The position numbers and the translations under genes are program-made. Source: Coix lacryma-jobi var. lacryma-jobi (taxonomy: Eukaryota > Streptophyta > Magnoliopsida > Poales > Poaceae). Taken from it: a stretch of 64,000 nucleotides of DNA. Shown here one piece after another: positions 35,780 to 48,170 of this stretch (its first letter is position 1; every line of letters begins with the position of its first letter). The stretch is from the NCBI GenBank assembly GCA_009763385.1, contig CM019829.1:36249705-36313704 (forward strand), read 5' to 3'. The notes under the pieces were generated by a model, which was given only the letters and a program-made list of their open reading frames with translations, did no database searches and had not been told where the DNA came from.

Positions 35780-36149
35780 AAAGTTGTAGATCTGGCCAAG
35801 AGAAACAACTTTGGTATTTACAAATTTTCAAGTTTCTGTACAAAGTTTGAAGTAAATCCAAATTCATTCAAATTTCAGTTTTTGTCCCCTTTTCAGTTTT
35901 CAAAATTTATTTAAAAACTATTGAGTTTTAGAAAAAGGGTATATTAGCAAAGTTGTAGGTTGCGATAAAAGGAACAACTTTCATATTTGCAGATTTCCAA
36001 CTTTCAATGTAAAATCAAAAGTAATTTTGAAATTATTCAAATCCTAAAAGTGTCCCCTTTTCTGATTTTGTATTTAATTTAAAAACTGTTTGGAATTTGA
36101 AAATATTCTTTTTGACAAAGTTGTAGATCTCTTTTTTCTGAACAACTTT
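35780..36149. repeat. Three spaced hairpins with AAAGTTGT/ACAACTTT arms
   Basis: Arms at 35780-35787/35805-35812, 35949-35956/35974-35981 and 36117-36124/36142-36149, about 168 bp apart. Arms are conserved and loops vary in sequence; the flanking units (CAAATTT, TTTCAAAATTT) are also loosely repeated. Confidence 0.8.
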
Positions 36150-36566
36150 GGTGTTTTGAGTTTTTGCTGCTCAGTTCAAGTTTTGGAAGTAATTTGCGAA
36201 ATACAGAAAGTCAAACCCTAGACCTAGCCCTGTTCATCCCCTACCTCTAGCCGGCACAGAGCAGGAGGGGGCCCCGGCCATGGCCGCGCGCCAGCGCCGC
36301 TTGCGCCACGCGCGCCTGGCAGCCGCACGCCCGCCCCCGACTTGTCGCCTGCGCCCGCGCCATCATGCCGCACCCGCACGCGCAAACGCTGACCTCCGCC
36401 CCGTCCCCCACTGCTGCCAGCACGTCGCCGCCGCGTGGCCGTCACCGGCGAGCGCATGCCCGGCCCCTGAGCAGACTTCCGTCCTTCTTCATCATGGATT
36501 CGCAAGCACGCGACGCGGCCGACCTTATCCTCCCTCGCGCATCTCTTATCCGCCCCTGAGCTCGGC

Positions 36567-36573
36567 TATAAAA
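36567..36573 (+). promoter_or_regulatory. TATA box in the Gypsy solo LTR
   Basis: CGGCTATAAAAGCC, a strong match to the grass consensus, ahead of a GC-rich leader. Confidence 0.55.
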
Positions 36574-37079
36574 GCCACCTGCCGGCCGCCGTTCTTCCGC
36601 CACCAGCGAGCTCTGTGAACCCGAGCCACCAAGCCTCCCCAGAGCCCGCCGAAGCCGCTGTTGCCTTCGTCTTGAGCTTCTCCACCTTCCCACACCACCA
36701 ATTTCACCCCTCCGCCCCTCCTTTCGCCGGCGCGAACGGTTCTTCCCCGACTCCGGCAAGCGGCCGCGTTTCGGCAAGGAGAGGAATTCGCCGCCGTGAG
36801 TGTTCCTCCCGTTCCTCCGACCCCTGCCCTCTCTTCCTCACCTCCGTGCGCTCCTAACCGCACCTCGGTGATCCCTTTTGGTGGACAGAGCCGCCGGACG
36901 CTGCTCGCCGCCAGAGAGCTCCGCCGAAGCACCTCCACCGTCGAATTCCCTCCTCCGACCCTGCCCCGCCTCGCCGAGTCTCCCTCCAGACTCACGGTGA
37001 GCCCGCGAATCTTTCCCCACCCTCGGCTTTCCCAGCGCGAGCCCCGAGCGGCCGGTCCGCCGTCCGCCTCGCCTGCGAT

Positions 37080-37311
37080 TCGCCCGAGCCTTCCGTCTCG
37101 CCCGAGCCTCCAAGCCAGGCCTCGGACGAAGCGATCGTTCCGTCTCGCCCGAGTCCGCTTCGCCCGAGCCAAGCCTCGGCGAGCGCATGCTCTCCGCTTC
37201 GCCCGAGCCAGGCCTCGGCGAACACATGCCTTCCGTCTCGCCCGAGCCTCCGGGCCAGGCCTCGGACGAAGCAGTCGCTTCCGTCTCGCCCGAGCCCGTT
37301 TCGCCCGAGCC
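37080..37311. repeat. GC-rich tandem repeat of CGCCCGAGCC units
   Basis: CGCCCGAGCC or close variants occur about nine times, with longer units containing AGGCCTCGG. It explains long spurious frames on both strands here. Confidence 0.8.
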
Positions 37312-39744
37312 TCGCAAAGAAGGAGCACAGCGCTTTTTTTTTCCTTTTTGAAAGAGTGTGAATAGTGTTCTGTTTTCTTCTTTTTGTGTGAATTAATCTG
37401 TTGTTCCTTAAATCCTGAGAAAATTATGGTATGCTCCATGCACTGTGTAGTATTTTAGAAAAATATGAAACTTGACTTTTCTGCAAGAATTTGAAAATAT
37501 AAAATCCCTATTTTAATTAATAAATGGATAGTTCTGGATTTTTAGAAAATTATTTATAACTCCAAAAATCATGAGATAAATTTTTGTGAGCTTCCTATGC
37601 CATGTTTAGTCTCTGGTGAAATTTTGAAGTCTTTTGGAGCAAGTTGATTTTTGAGCATTTATCTTTAATTGTTAAATAGTGCCTTTGTTAATTAATGTCT
37701 GATTTTATTTGAGCACCTTAATGACCTCCAAAAATTATGAAATTTGTTTTGCCATCTATCTACACCATAATGAACTTATGTGATTAATTTGGTAATTTTT
37801 GGAGCAACTTCATAAAATGACCTTTTTAAATAATTAAGGAAAATAGAAAAAGTGATTAGGGTTCATGTTGTATGCCCTGTTTTGCATTGTTCATGCTAGC
37901 ATACTCATGTGCATGCATCATTGCATTCGTATAGTCACCGAAGAAGGAGTCAAGATCGAGGCAGCCGCCGACGAACCTGTCCCTGAGGCTACCCCGAGTT
38001 CCGACAACTGCCCTGCCGCCTTCGAGCCTGCCCTCTTTGCTCTTCAAGGCAAGCCCCGGTGCATTTAACCCTTTCCTTGAATTTATAAAATGATTTCCTA
38101 AAATGCTTTTGAGTTAAATTATTGCATTAGGTTTATAGGAGTTGTGTGTTATCCTAATTGATGCACTATCCACCTTGCCACTGATACACCCGATACCTGC
38201 TTTTCAAAAGTATTTGAAAAATGCTTAGCAATGCTTATTGAATTAGACTTTGCAATAAAATGCCAATTTGAAAAGTGTGATCACTTAAGGAATGTTTATG
38301 GGAATTTGGTCTTACTCCCCGGCTGTTGGCTAGGTATCTGATCCGTACCTAGTCAATAGCGAGGAGAGGTTGTCCGAGCGTACGGTGCCGTCGTGTTGTA
38401 GTCCGGGACTCAACAGTTGACACCGACCGGGACAGGGTTGAAAAACTGACAGGACTATTACGCTTGGGTGAGATATAACCAAGGTATAGTTCTGGCTGGA
38501 AAATTAGGGACCATCCGTATGGGGGCCTGCTGGTCAAGACTTGTAACTATTCACATACTTCGGAAAGCTCTGGCTCCGAGAAATCCTTGATTGGGACCGA
38601 CAACCGCGCACTGGGAGTGGAGAGATGGCGGAAGTAGCATGTACCCACGTGATCGTCGTACCTGGAAAGGAGTGGTGTACTGTACTTCCGGGTGGCGTAG
38701 GACCGGTCCAATCTTGGAGGAATCGTGGTAGACGAGTTGGCATATGCAAGCTTGGGTGCTACATATGCAGTGTGGATAGGGATCCTCAGCTGAGTATTAT
38801 TTATCCGGATTAACGTTGCTCCTCGGTTATGGAGACTTGGTCACTGACTGTCAACGGAGAGTGGTTCTCAACTAGGAATGTTTTGAAATGTAAAATGAAT
38901 CATGAACGATGAAGAATTGAGGAATACTGAATCTTTCAAAAATAAAATAAGGTTTACAAAAATGCTTTTCTGCAAAATACTTGATCTTGCTTAAGCCTTA
39001 CCTTGACTACCCTAAGCCTCTCATTCCTGAGTCTTCTCCCTTTTTTCTTTAGTCGGGTAAGTCTTGTTGAGTACCCTAGTACTCAGGGTTTGTTACCCAT
39101 GCTGCAGGTATGACAGAGTCCCCGATGTGTCTTGCACCCTGCTGCGTGACCATCGTCCAGGAAGAGGCCGATGAGGCCGAAGAATAGTTGTACACCCTCA
39201 GGCTGGGTGATTATAAGTATCTTGCTGTTCTCCACTATGTTGCCTATGTCTATTTCTATTATCAAGAACTTGGTTTGTAATAACTGCACCTTAATTTCTA
39301 TTTGGAACCCTGTTTTGTAAAACTAATGTTATTTAAGTCTTCCGCTCATTATTCCGATGTTATTTGTAAAAGTATGCAATACTGTAACCGAATTGTGAGA
39401 TGATCCTGCGGACATTGGGCACTGATGTAGCCCGGTGGCGAACAGGTCTTAATCACATGGAACATGGGTTCGGCTGTCAGAGGTTGACAGGGACACGTGG
39501 GCCATGGGATTAGGGTCGTTCCGTCACAACCCCCCATACTACATTTCATCGGATCCGGACTCAAAGTGATATATCAAGCTTTTTCATTTGAATTTGAGTT
39601 ATAAGAATGTCGTACTATCAAGGGGGAATGCAAATACATTGCTATGGCTGAATGACATGTGCTCAAACCAACCCAAGCCATCCATGTTTCTAACCAAAGA
39701 CAGCTGCACTGAATTCCAATCCAACCCTGTCTGATTGGTAGGCA

Positions 39745-39811
39745 CGGCAGTGCCGCTCTTGTCGCGGCAGTGCCGGGCCGCGACACTGCCGGGCTTCGGC
39801 CGGCACTGCCG
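39745..39811. repeat. CGGCAGTGCCG palindrome cluster in the Copia solo LTR
   Basis: Direct copies at 39745-39755 and 39765-39775 and the opposite orientation (CGGCACTGCCG) at 39801-39811, with further degraded copies between. A second cluster lies at 40529-40597. Confidence 0.93.
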
Positions 39812-40674
39812 CGACTTATTGTAACCGTTGGCAGGGAGGAGATATTTACTCCATCTCCCTGCCACCCCAACGGTTATCCACGACCATAACTCGTCACCTA
39901 CCTCCAGACAAGCTTCTCTCTTCCCCATTGAAGGCTCTCAACTCCCCTCTCACCAATCCTTCGATTTCCATTGATTCCAAGTGATTGAGAGGCTTAAACC
40001 TTCATCAAAGAGAAGCCATAGCCGAGATCTACTTCCTAGAGCACTTGATTTGATCCATAGCCGGTGGATTTGCTTCTATTACTCTTGGGTTCTTGGAACC
40101 CTAGCCGGCTAGGCGTCACCCTAGAGCCTTGCCAACTTGTGTGGCGGCCTAGGGAGGTTTGTAATCGATTGTTCAGCTAGTATTATTACCCCTCACCTCA
40201 AGGATTTGGTTCCTTGACTTGAGAACGAGGTAGAGTTGCAAAGCTCATGACCTAAGTGGTCAACCTCAACAACGTGGAGGTAGGCAAGCCTTGGTGGAGA
40301 GCTGAACTACGGGATAAATCACTTGTCTCTTGTGCTTGCTTAGTTTCATTCTTCATATTCATGAGCTTGTGATAGATTCTAGGGTTTGGCCCGATCTACT
40401 TTATTCCTCTTATTTGGCTTGGAGTAGTTGGTTCTGCTGGTTCATAGAACTTGTTGTAGCATTTCTATTCATATAGAATCAGTTAGTTGTGGCTGGATTT
40501 CGAATTGCAGCTTCTGGTCTCACACTGCGCGGCAGTACCGCGCTGGGGCCGGTAGTGCCGGGCAGCGGCAGTGCCGGGCACAGAGCGGTAGTGCCGGGCT
40601 TATCTAATTAAGTTTTGAGCTGTGATTTTTGACAGGCCTATTCACCCCCCCTCTAGGCCACACAGGTCCTTACA

Positions 40675-40945
40675 CAATCTTGAGGGGTTCTCATCGATTT
40701 ATAGCGCTCTTGAAGAAGACATGCTTTTATCGATGTTTGTTTGTGAAGGTAATAGTTTGGAGTTTTACTTTTTCCGGGGGTTTTAGCCTGTATTAGGAGC
40801 TTGGATGTTGCCTCGTTAAAAAACCTTACGCCTCTTCGTAAGGAAAAAGAGTGCAGGTCCTTTGTTTTTGTTACATGCCTAGAAATGAAAGAAAACATAA
40901 ATGAAAATAACAAATTACATATTGCGAGGGCTCGCTAAGGCTCCG
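40675..40945 (-). other. Short non-coding stretch of the Gypsy element after integrase
   Basis: Minus-strand sequence between the integrase stop (40946) and the inserted solo LTR. No frame or motif was recognised beyond continuity with the element. Confidence 0.5.
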
Positions 40946-43900
40946 CTACGGGTAGTATTTGCGAAGGTCGTCGACGTTCCAGGTGTGAGGCATGATGTTT
41001 CCCTCGCTGTCGGAGAGCTGAAACTTCCCCGCCATGCTGGCGTTTTGCTTTCGAATGAGAACGAGGTCTCCTTTCTTTAGTTCTTTGACTCTCACCTTTT
41101 TGTCTCTCCATTTTTTGGTTTGTTCCTGATACTTGCGAAGGTTGTGTACTGCATTGCATCTTGTTTCTTCGAGCAAGTCTTTGTCAAGTAATTTGTTTTG
41201 TTCATCTATTTCAAAGGTAGTTCTGAGTGATACATGCTTCAACTCTTCTGGTAATACAGCTTCTTCTCCAAACAGGAGTCTGAAGGGTGTGAATTTGGTG
41301 GCTCAGCATTCCGAGGTGTTATGGGACCAGGTGACGGAGGTTAGCTCTTCCGCCCATTTTCCTTTGGGCCTGCCTTGCAATTTCTTTGATATGGCTTGGA
41401 AAATTGTTGCATTGGCTCTTTCGACTAAGCCGTTGGATTGAGGGTGCCGGACTGAGGCGAAGCATAGGATTGTTCTGATTTGAGCGCAAAATTCTTTGAA
41501 AACCTCGCTGTCGAATTGAGTGCCATTGTCAACAGTTAGGTATTTGGGGACTCCGAAACGGCAAACTATTTGCTGCCAGAAAAACTTCTTCACAGCCAAG
41601 GAGGTGATGGAAGCCAGTGGTCTAGTTTCAATCCATTTCGTGAAGTATTCCACAGCTACGACTGCGTAGCGAAGGTTTCCTGGAGCTGTTGGAAGTGGAC
41701 CAACGAGGTCCATTGCCCATCTTTGCAACGGCCATGTTGGGCATATCAGAGTTGTTGGAGCCCCTAGGGCGTTTTGTGCCTTTGTCGTCAGTTGGCAACC
41801 CTCGCAATGTTTGACGATGGTTTCTGCATCTCGTAATGCAGTTGGCCAGTAGAAACCTTGTCGGAAAGCTTTTCCAACTAACGCCCTCGGGCCATTGTGA
41901 GAGCCGCAGATACCTTCGTGGATGAGCTTAAGAATGTCATTTCCTTCAGTCTGTGACACGCATTTGAGCCATGGCGAGGTTACCGAAGCTTTGAGCAGAA
42001 TGTTGTCCACAATTTTGTACCCTCGAGCCCTTTGTTTAAGTCTGTTTTCTTCTTCTTTGTTGTCGGGTTCATGCAGCCCCTTGATGTAGGCCATGATTGG
42101 TGCTCTCCAATCTTCGCTCTGGATTGCATTGATCAGCTTCGCTGTTTTCTCGGACACTTCGAAGGCTGCTTGTGTCGCGGCTTCATAGAATACGTCTGGG
42201 GGTAACTGAAGTTGTTGTGCTGCCGCTTTGGCCAGATTGTCTGTCTCGCTGTTATCTGACCTCGGTATTGCTTTCACTGTTATGCCGAGGAAGAAAGATT
42301 CTAACCTTCGGACATATTGTAGGTATTTTTGTAGCTCTGGATCTTTCGCTTTATAATTCTTCTCAATGTGCCCTGCGATGACTTGAGAGTCTGTGCTGAT
42401 GACTGCTCTTCGGACTGACAACGATCGAAGCCTTGAGAGTGCTAGTATCACTGCCTCGTACTCTGCGGAGTTGTTTGTGCATTTAAAGTTGAGCCTTCTT
42501 GCATATCTTAGCTTAGATCCGGATGGCAAAATTAGAATAGCCGAGGCCCCCGCTCCAGTTGCTCCCCAGGCTCCGTCGACATATACTGTCCAGAATGGGT
42601 CCTGTTGAGTTCCATCTCTGCGGGGGTCAAAGGTCCACTCAGCTATGAAATCTGCTAATGCCTGTGATTTGATTGCTGTTCTCCCGACGAAGGTTATGGC
42701 GTAGCTGTTGAGCTCGACTGCCCATTTCGCTATTCTGCCGACTGCCTCGTTGTTCTTGAAAATGTTCTCGAGGGGGTATGACGAGGGTACATAGATCTCA
42801 TGTGCCTGGAAATACTGCTTTAGCTTTCTTGATGCCATGACCACGGCGTATGCTATCTTCTCGAGCTCTGAGTAGTTTCGTTTAGGACCTTCGAGGGTTT
42901 CTGATATATAGTAGATTGGGGCTTGCCTGGTTCTGCCGTTCTCGTGTAACTCTTTGATTAGGACTGCGCTTGCTGCGTGAGGCGAAGCTGCGACATATAG
43001 CAGTAACAGGTCCCCTTTGCTTGGGCTGGTTAAACCAGTCAGGTTGGTGAGATACTTTTTCAAATCCTCGAAGGCTTTCTGCTGCCGAGGCCCCCAATTG
43101 AATGGTGCAGTGCTTCTCAGTGTTTCAAAGAAAGGTAACCCTCGCTCGGCGGACCTGGAGATGAATCTGCTGAGTGCTGCTAAGTGTCCTGACAAGCGCT
43201 GAGTTGCTTTTCTGGTCGTTGGTGGTTCCATATTTATGATGGCATCATTTTTTTCGAGGTTGGCTTCAATCCCCCTTGCTGAGACAATGCAGCCTAGCAG
43301 TTTTCCTTCGCTTACCCCGAAAACACATTTTCGGGGTTTAGTTTGAGTCCGGCGGACCGAAGGTTTTTGAACACTCTTTCCAAGTCTGTTATGTGATTTT
43401 CTTTTAGCTCGCTCTGTACGACCAAATCATCGACGTAGGTAGAGATTGCATGTTCATCTTTGAAGACTTCAGTTGTCATGCGAGCGAAGGTTGATCCTGC
43501 GTTTCTGAGGCCCTCTGCCATTCTGAGGCAGCGAAGGTGTAATGAAGCTTGTTTTTTCCTCGTCTTCCTCATTCATCCAAATCTGGTGGTACCCTGAGAA
43601 ACAGTCGAGGAGAGATAACATTTGGCAACCAGCTGCTCTGTCGACCAAGGTGATTATGTTAGGCAGAGGAAAATCATCCTTCGGACAGGCTTTGTTCAGG
43701 CATGTGAAATCAACACACATTCTCCATTTCTTGTTCTTTTTCTATACGAGTACCACGTTTGAGTGTCATGTTGGATATTTGACTGGACGGATGACGCCTG
43801 CGTCCAGAAGTCTTTTAACCTCTGCCTTCGCTGCCTCTTTTCTCTCTTCTGACATTTTGCGAAGCTTTTGCTTGACTGGGCGATAGCCTGATTTGATGTT

Positions 43901-44430
43901 TAGGCTATGCTCGATCAGAGTTCTGTTCACTCCCTTGAGATCCTCCGCAGACCAAGTGAAGGTATCAGAGCTTTCCTTGAGGAAACGAGTAAGGTTGTTC
44001 TCTGACTGGGGGTCCAGGTTGGCTGAAATGAACACTTTCTTTTCTGAATTGCCCTCGAAGAGTTGGACTTGTTTAGTCTCTTCTTTGGGTGATGCTTTTA
44101 TTTTGTCGATGCATTCTTCACCCTCGTCGCTGAGGTTTGTGGCTCGAGGCTTCGACAAATTGTGGACATTGCGTTGCCCCGGTGCTACTGTTCCTTCGGC
44201 TGCTCTTGCAATGTCTTGATCTCCGTACACTGCGACGACCCCCTTCGGAGCAGGAAGCTTCATGCAAAGGTATGCAGGGTGGATTACAGCGTTGAATGCG
44301 TTGGTGACCCCTCGACCGAAAATTGCATTGTAAGGGTAGAACATGTCGACCACATCGAAGGTTATATGCTCAGTTCGGTAGTTCAGCTGATCTCCGAAAG
44401 TAACGGGCAGAGATATTTTTCCGATAGCTC
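40946..44430 (-). pseudogene. pol: Gypsy pol: reverse transcriptase, RNase H, integrase (frameshifted)
   Basis: Read leftward. RT begins in the frame 44353-43766 (YNAIFGR, then SGYRPVKQK and LLDAGVIRP), breaks, continues at 43720 (MCVDFTCLNKACPKDDFPLP, LLDCFSGYHQI), breaks again, and reaches the catalytic STYVDDLVV near 43440. The frame 43231-41303 has the RT connection, RNase H (TVYVDGAWG; NNSAEYEA; STDSQVIAG), the integrase zinc site (H-H near 41920, CEGC near 41800) and the DDE core (MDLVGPLP, TVDNGTQF, NGLVERAN). A last frame break near 41300 separates the C-terminal part ending RKYYP at 40946. At least four lesions make it non-functional. The enzyme would copy and integrate the element. 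Confidence 0.9.
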
Positions 44431-46542
44431 TTACTTGTTGCCCGCCGAAACGTATAGTGGGTTATCGGAGGGTTGTAAAAGGTTTCTGTCAAGCTTCGTG
44501 CTGTCGAAGGTTGTGGCGAACAGGATGTCAGCGGAGCTTCCTGTATCGACGAGAATTTTGGCGACTGTCCACCCTGCTAAGTTGGTTTCGATCACCATTG
44601 CATCAGTGTGAGGATAATCCCTTAACTTCATGTCACTGGAATCGAAGGTTATCGGGATGTGAGACCATCGGCCGAACTTGTGTGGTCCTTCGACGGCTAC
44701 ATGGTGCACTCTTCGAGCATGTTCTTTCTTTTGCCTCTTGTTGCCGTGATCTTCGTTGGAGCCTCCGGTGATGGCTAGTATCACACCGAAGGTTGATGTT
44801 GGGTTGTTGATGGTGGTCTGGGTTTGGGCTTCGGATTTGACTGGTTGTGGTGCTGGCAGAGCCGGTATTGGTGGTGGTGGTGGTAAAGTGTTGCTCACTT
44901 GTTGGTTGGCTTGGGTTTGAGGGGTTGTTGGGAATGTGACAGTGTATGGCGCATTTTGGCGTTGAGGAAAGGAGGTTGGTTGAAAAGAGGTGTGGTTGTA
45001 ATGTGGGTGTTGAGAGTAGAAAGGTTGGTGCGAGGGTAAGCCGTAGTTTATGGGGGTGTACTGGTAGAGAGGTTGGGTTGGGTTGGGTTGAAGTTTGGTC
45101 TTCTGGTGTGATTGATGGTTCTGTTTTTTGTAGGAGGGGCTCTTCTGGATTCCTGGAATTCTTTCCCTCTGGCGAAGCACTCGCACTGCTTTGTTGTGTG
45201 CCCTTTTCCTAGGCCGCAGAAAATGACAGTACATTTTGGCCGGGTCCCTCTGCTGGTTTCTTTGCTCAGGCGGAGGTGGAAATCCATGTGGGTTTTGGTT
45301 GCCCGAAGGCTGAGTGCTTCTTCTGTGGTCTTTGATTGGATCTGCCTTGTTAATCGCTCTAACGTTGCTCTGATCTTGGCGAGAGTTGTTTTCTCTCGCT
45401 TGGGGCCTCGGTTGTGGTTTCTGCTGCGACCTTCGAGCGTCGGACTTTTCCCGGAAATCCATGTCTGCTCTACAGTACCTTTCCATCGTATCATGAAGCT
45501 CTTCGATTGTGTTTGCTGGTTTTCTAGCGAATTTTGAGGAACATGGGCCTGGGCGTAAGCCGCTGACTGCAGCGAGGATCACGGCCTCGTCGGATATTCC
45601 CGGAGTTCTTGCTCTAATCTGGATGAACCTTCGCCAGTAGTCTTGTAACGGTTCACGCTCTTCTTGTTTGCAGTTGAACAGTTCTATGGGGTTCGATGGG
45701 GCTGCCGTGATGCCCTTGAAGTTTGTGCAGAGTCTGTCTCTGAGGTTGGCCCAGGAATCCACCGTTCCGGGGCGAAGGTTGCTGTACCAAGTCTGCGCGA
45801 TGTCACGAAGGATGATTACGAAAGACTTCGCCATTGTTGACTCATCCCCTCCTGCTGCGGCGACTACTGCCTCGTAGCTCATTATGAATTGGCGAGGGTC
45901 AGTGAGTCCATCGTAACGGGGGAGATTCTGTGGATTGTAGCATGGTGGCCAGGGTTGAGTTTGTAGTATTTGGGAGAGTGGTGATCTTGGGTTGTAGGGC
46001 ATCTGGTGTTGTTGGGCCCTTCGTTGTATACGAAGGTTTGGCTCTCGCTCTTCTGGGTAGAGCTGGCGAAAATTTGGTGGTGGTGGCTGATGAGCGTTGC
46101 CCTGTCGCTGCCCAGCATTCTCCTCTTGAAGCGGCGGCATTTGCCTGTCATTCCAGTCTTCGGCTTTGGCCTCAGCTGTTGCGAGGGACTCCTCCATTCG
46201 GCGAAACTGCTCTCTTGCTTCATCCGCCTTTTGCCTGATGAGGCGCGACCGGTTGTGCCTTTCAAGCTGGTCCAGGCGCCTCTTCTTTTCATGTAACTCA
46301 GCTTGAAGTCTTTCTAAAGCTTCGAGGCCCAACTCCTCCTCATCTCCTTCCTCATCTCCTCCGGAGGTGTGCAGGTGTGGCTGTGATGCCGGCCGAGTGT
46401 GAGGGCCCGGGACCTCCGTCCCTGGAGCAACTTCTTCTGTTTCCGAGGGTACTACATTCTCTTCCACAGGCTGGATTATCGCCGTGGCCTCTCTGGTCAT
46501 ACGAGGATCTCTGGTAGTGGGCGCTCTCCTATTTCCTGCCAT
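44431..46542 (-). pseudogene. gag: Gypsy gag-protease
   Basis: The start is taken at 46542 (MAGNRRAPTTRDP), just past the primer-binding site; an upstream in-frame ATG at 46635 lies in the LTR. An acidic region and coiled coil (EEELGLEALERLQAELHEKK) precede the retrotransposon gag domain (FVIILRDIAQTWYSNL, LRDRLCTNF, PLQDYWRRFIQIR). The zinc knuckle near 45230 is scrambled in this frame; an intact-looking version (FCGLGKGHTTKQC) lies in another frame at about 45200, so a pair of indels is likely. The aspartic protease motif is LVDTGSSADILF near 44510. The frame ends at 44431 before RT. Confidence 0.85.
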
Positions 46543-46555
46543 TTCGAACTCCGAT

Positions 46556-46573
46556 CCCCACGGACGGCGCCAA
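46556..46573 (-). other. Primer-binding site of the Gypsy element
   Basis: On the minus strand TGGCGCCGTCCGTGGGGA starts two bases past the 5' LTR. The TGGCGCC beginning is usual for Tat/Athila-type elements. The cognate tRNA was not determined. Confidence 0.7.
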
Positions 46574-46575
46574 AC

Positions 46576-47235
46576 TGTTGCTGCACACTTGCCCAACCTC
46601 CGCACACGTGCAAGGGGGGTGGCGAAGGTGGCCAACCGTCAGAACCAAGCTAGGGAGCGACGAGAACAAAAACAGCGCAAAGTACGATGAGAACAGTGTC
46701 ACTATGGCTCTATTCCCGAAAAAATCATCCCCGTTACACTGTTCACCCCCCGGTATTTATAAGGGATACCAAGGGGTGCCGACCAAATTACAATAGGATA
46801 CAAGAAAGATTCCTCTGCGCTATACATACAGAAGGGCAGAATCGTACAAACACAGTTGGAGCCGAAACCCTAGCCTGCTTTCCATGTGCCCGCCGCCGCT
46901 CGGCTCGTGCTCACCCTCGCGGAAATGCGATGGCTGACCTTCGACTCGCGAAGATGCCCGTCCAGTCGCGAAGTCCGAGTCCCTTCGCCACCGGTTGGGC
47001 CTGGGCCTCTCGGCGAAGGTATGCGGGATGCGCGAGGGTTGCTCCCGGCGCTCTTCATGCCCTTTGCCTGTAAGAATTTGTTGAACATCACGAAGGTTGG
47101 GTCAGTATTCGGGGGCTTGAGGGACTTAACATGATGAACAAAGGAGGCAGGCAGCGAAGGTGCGTGGGACGCGCGAGGGCCGCTTTGTTGAGCCAGCCTG
47201 CGTGGTGCCACATCCGACGGTCCCTTCCCCCAACA
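46576..47235 (-). repeat. 5' LTR of the Tat-like Gypsy element
   Basis: 660 bp, TGTTGCTGCACAC ... CCCCCAACA in plus-strand reading. The minus-strand TATAAATA at 46754-46761 is the probable promoter. Confidence 0.93.
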
Positions 47236-47240
47236 AGATG

Positions 47241-47346
47241 TGTTAGTATAAAGTTCCAGCATTTAAAATGTAAAGTTTAAAATTACAATGATTTAAATCT
47301 TAAAATTCAAAGTTTTAAATGTGTTGCTATAAAGTTCCTGAATTTC

Positions 47347-47406
<60 letters not shown>

Positions 47407-48170
47407 TACAGGTTAATTTAAAGCTTCAAGATGGTAAACTTGTTGATCGAGAAAAAGTGATAGGAAAACTTTAGCAAAATGCTACTCAATATCAAATAAA
47501 TATTTTACATATAATGGTGAAAAACCCTATTTGTGATTGGTATTCTTACTTAAATTATTTTTTTATCTGTTCAAAATATATTCTTATAGAAAAAATTGAC
47601 GTAGAAAGTTTTTTAATTACTAAGTTTTTAGGTTTGAAGTGCAAAAAATTTTGTGCTGAGAATAGAAAGTTTTTAGTATCTTAGTTGAAAATTTATTCAT
47701 TCGATAGAAAAACATTTTATATCAATCAATGATTATGTATTAAACTATTTATATCTAATATTTTTTACAGTTGATTTCTGTATTTTATATTCTAGTTTAT
47801 TACTTCTACTTATATATAAAAGTAAAACCATCCCCCGCCCATTCACTACCCACACACCCGCTATCCTGAAAGAGAAAAAAATAATAAGCTAGAAAAAAGT
47901 GGTTACGTACTAACAAAATAGATCTAGAAGCTAGACAAGAGAACCTGTCTCCAAAGTCCATAAATCAAGACTTTAGTAGGTACAACTTGTTGGCTTGTGC
48001 GTGAATAACTTGTCACAGCGCACGCGCGTCGCTGTTGCTCCAAACGCACATGCGTCGCTATGCTTGCTAGCGTGCGCCCGCTGCCTAAGACTACCGTTTG
48101 TGGAGTGTTCGCCGGACCTGCGTTTTGGTCCGCCGGTGCTCTAAATTGTATTTAGAGCGCAGCGCTCTGA
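47241..48170. other. Right part of element C
   Basis: It resumes the AAAGTTT-rich repeat, then a (TTA)n microsatellite, about 570 bp of AT-rich DNA with no frame, a GC-richer stretch from 47995, and the right-end hairpin (48136-48160, arms GTGCTCTAAAT/ATTTAGAGCGC with one G-T pair). Confidence 0.5.
47348..47406. repeat. (TTA)n microsatellite
   Basis: About 19 uninterrupted trinucleotides. Confidence 0.97.

Larger units (their letters stand above)
35428..39528 (+). mobile_element. 4.1-kb Gypsy-type solo LTR nested in the Copia-type solo LTR
   Basis: TGTAACACC ... CCGTCACA with ACCCC on both sides (35423-35427, 39529-39533). Its 3' half matches 1-2248. A TATA box at 36567 is followed by a GC-rich transcribed-leader-like zone (36600-37320). 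The long minus-strand frame through 36546-37439 reflects GC-rich repeats, not a gene. No internal domain remains, so it arose by recombination between two LTRs. Confidence 0.92.
35297..40674 (+). mobile_element. Copia-type solo LTR, interrupted by a nested solo LTR
   Basis: It starts TGCAAGTGCAATCAAGCCC and ends CACAGGTCCTTACA; CAATC flanks both sides (35292-35296, 40675-40679). Without the insert it is about 1.27 kb. It is a distant relative of the LTR at 7138-9349: shared start GTGGGTTTTGGTGA and shared end GACAGGCCTATTCACCCCCC. CGGCAGTGCCG-type palindromes cluster at 39745-39811 and 40529-40597. Confidence 0.9.
25014..47235 (-). mobile_element. Tat-like Gypsy retrotransposon with antisense gene, broken by nested insertions
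   Basis: LTRs of 657 and 660 bp bound it, with AGATG on both sides (25009-25013, 47236-47240). On the minus strand the order is 5' LTR (46576-47235), primer-binding site, gag-protease, RT-RNase H-integrase, two tandem arrays, an oppositely oriented gene with introns, polypurine tract, 3' LTR (25014-25670). An extra antisense gene downstream of integrase is established for Tat-lineage elements such as Grande and RIRE2. Gag-pol and the antisense gene all carry frameshifts or stops, so this copy is dead. Confidence 0.9.

Noticed and set aside
36546..37439. 297-codon minus-strand frame and overlapping plus-strand frames in the Gypsy solo LTR
   Set aside because: They consist of translated CGCCCGAGCC repeats in a GC-rich LTR; all frames are open for the same compositional reason and none shows a domain.
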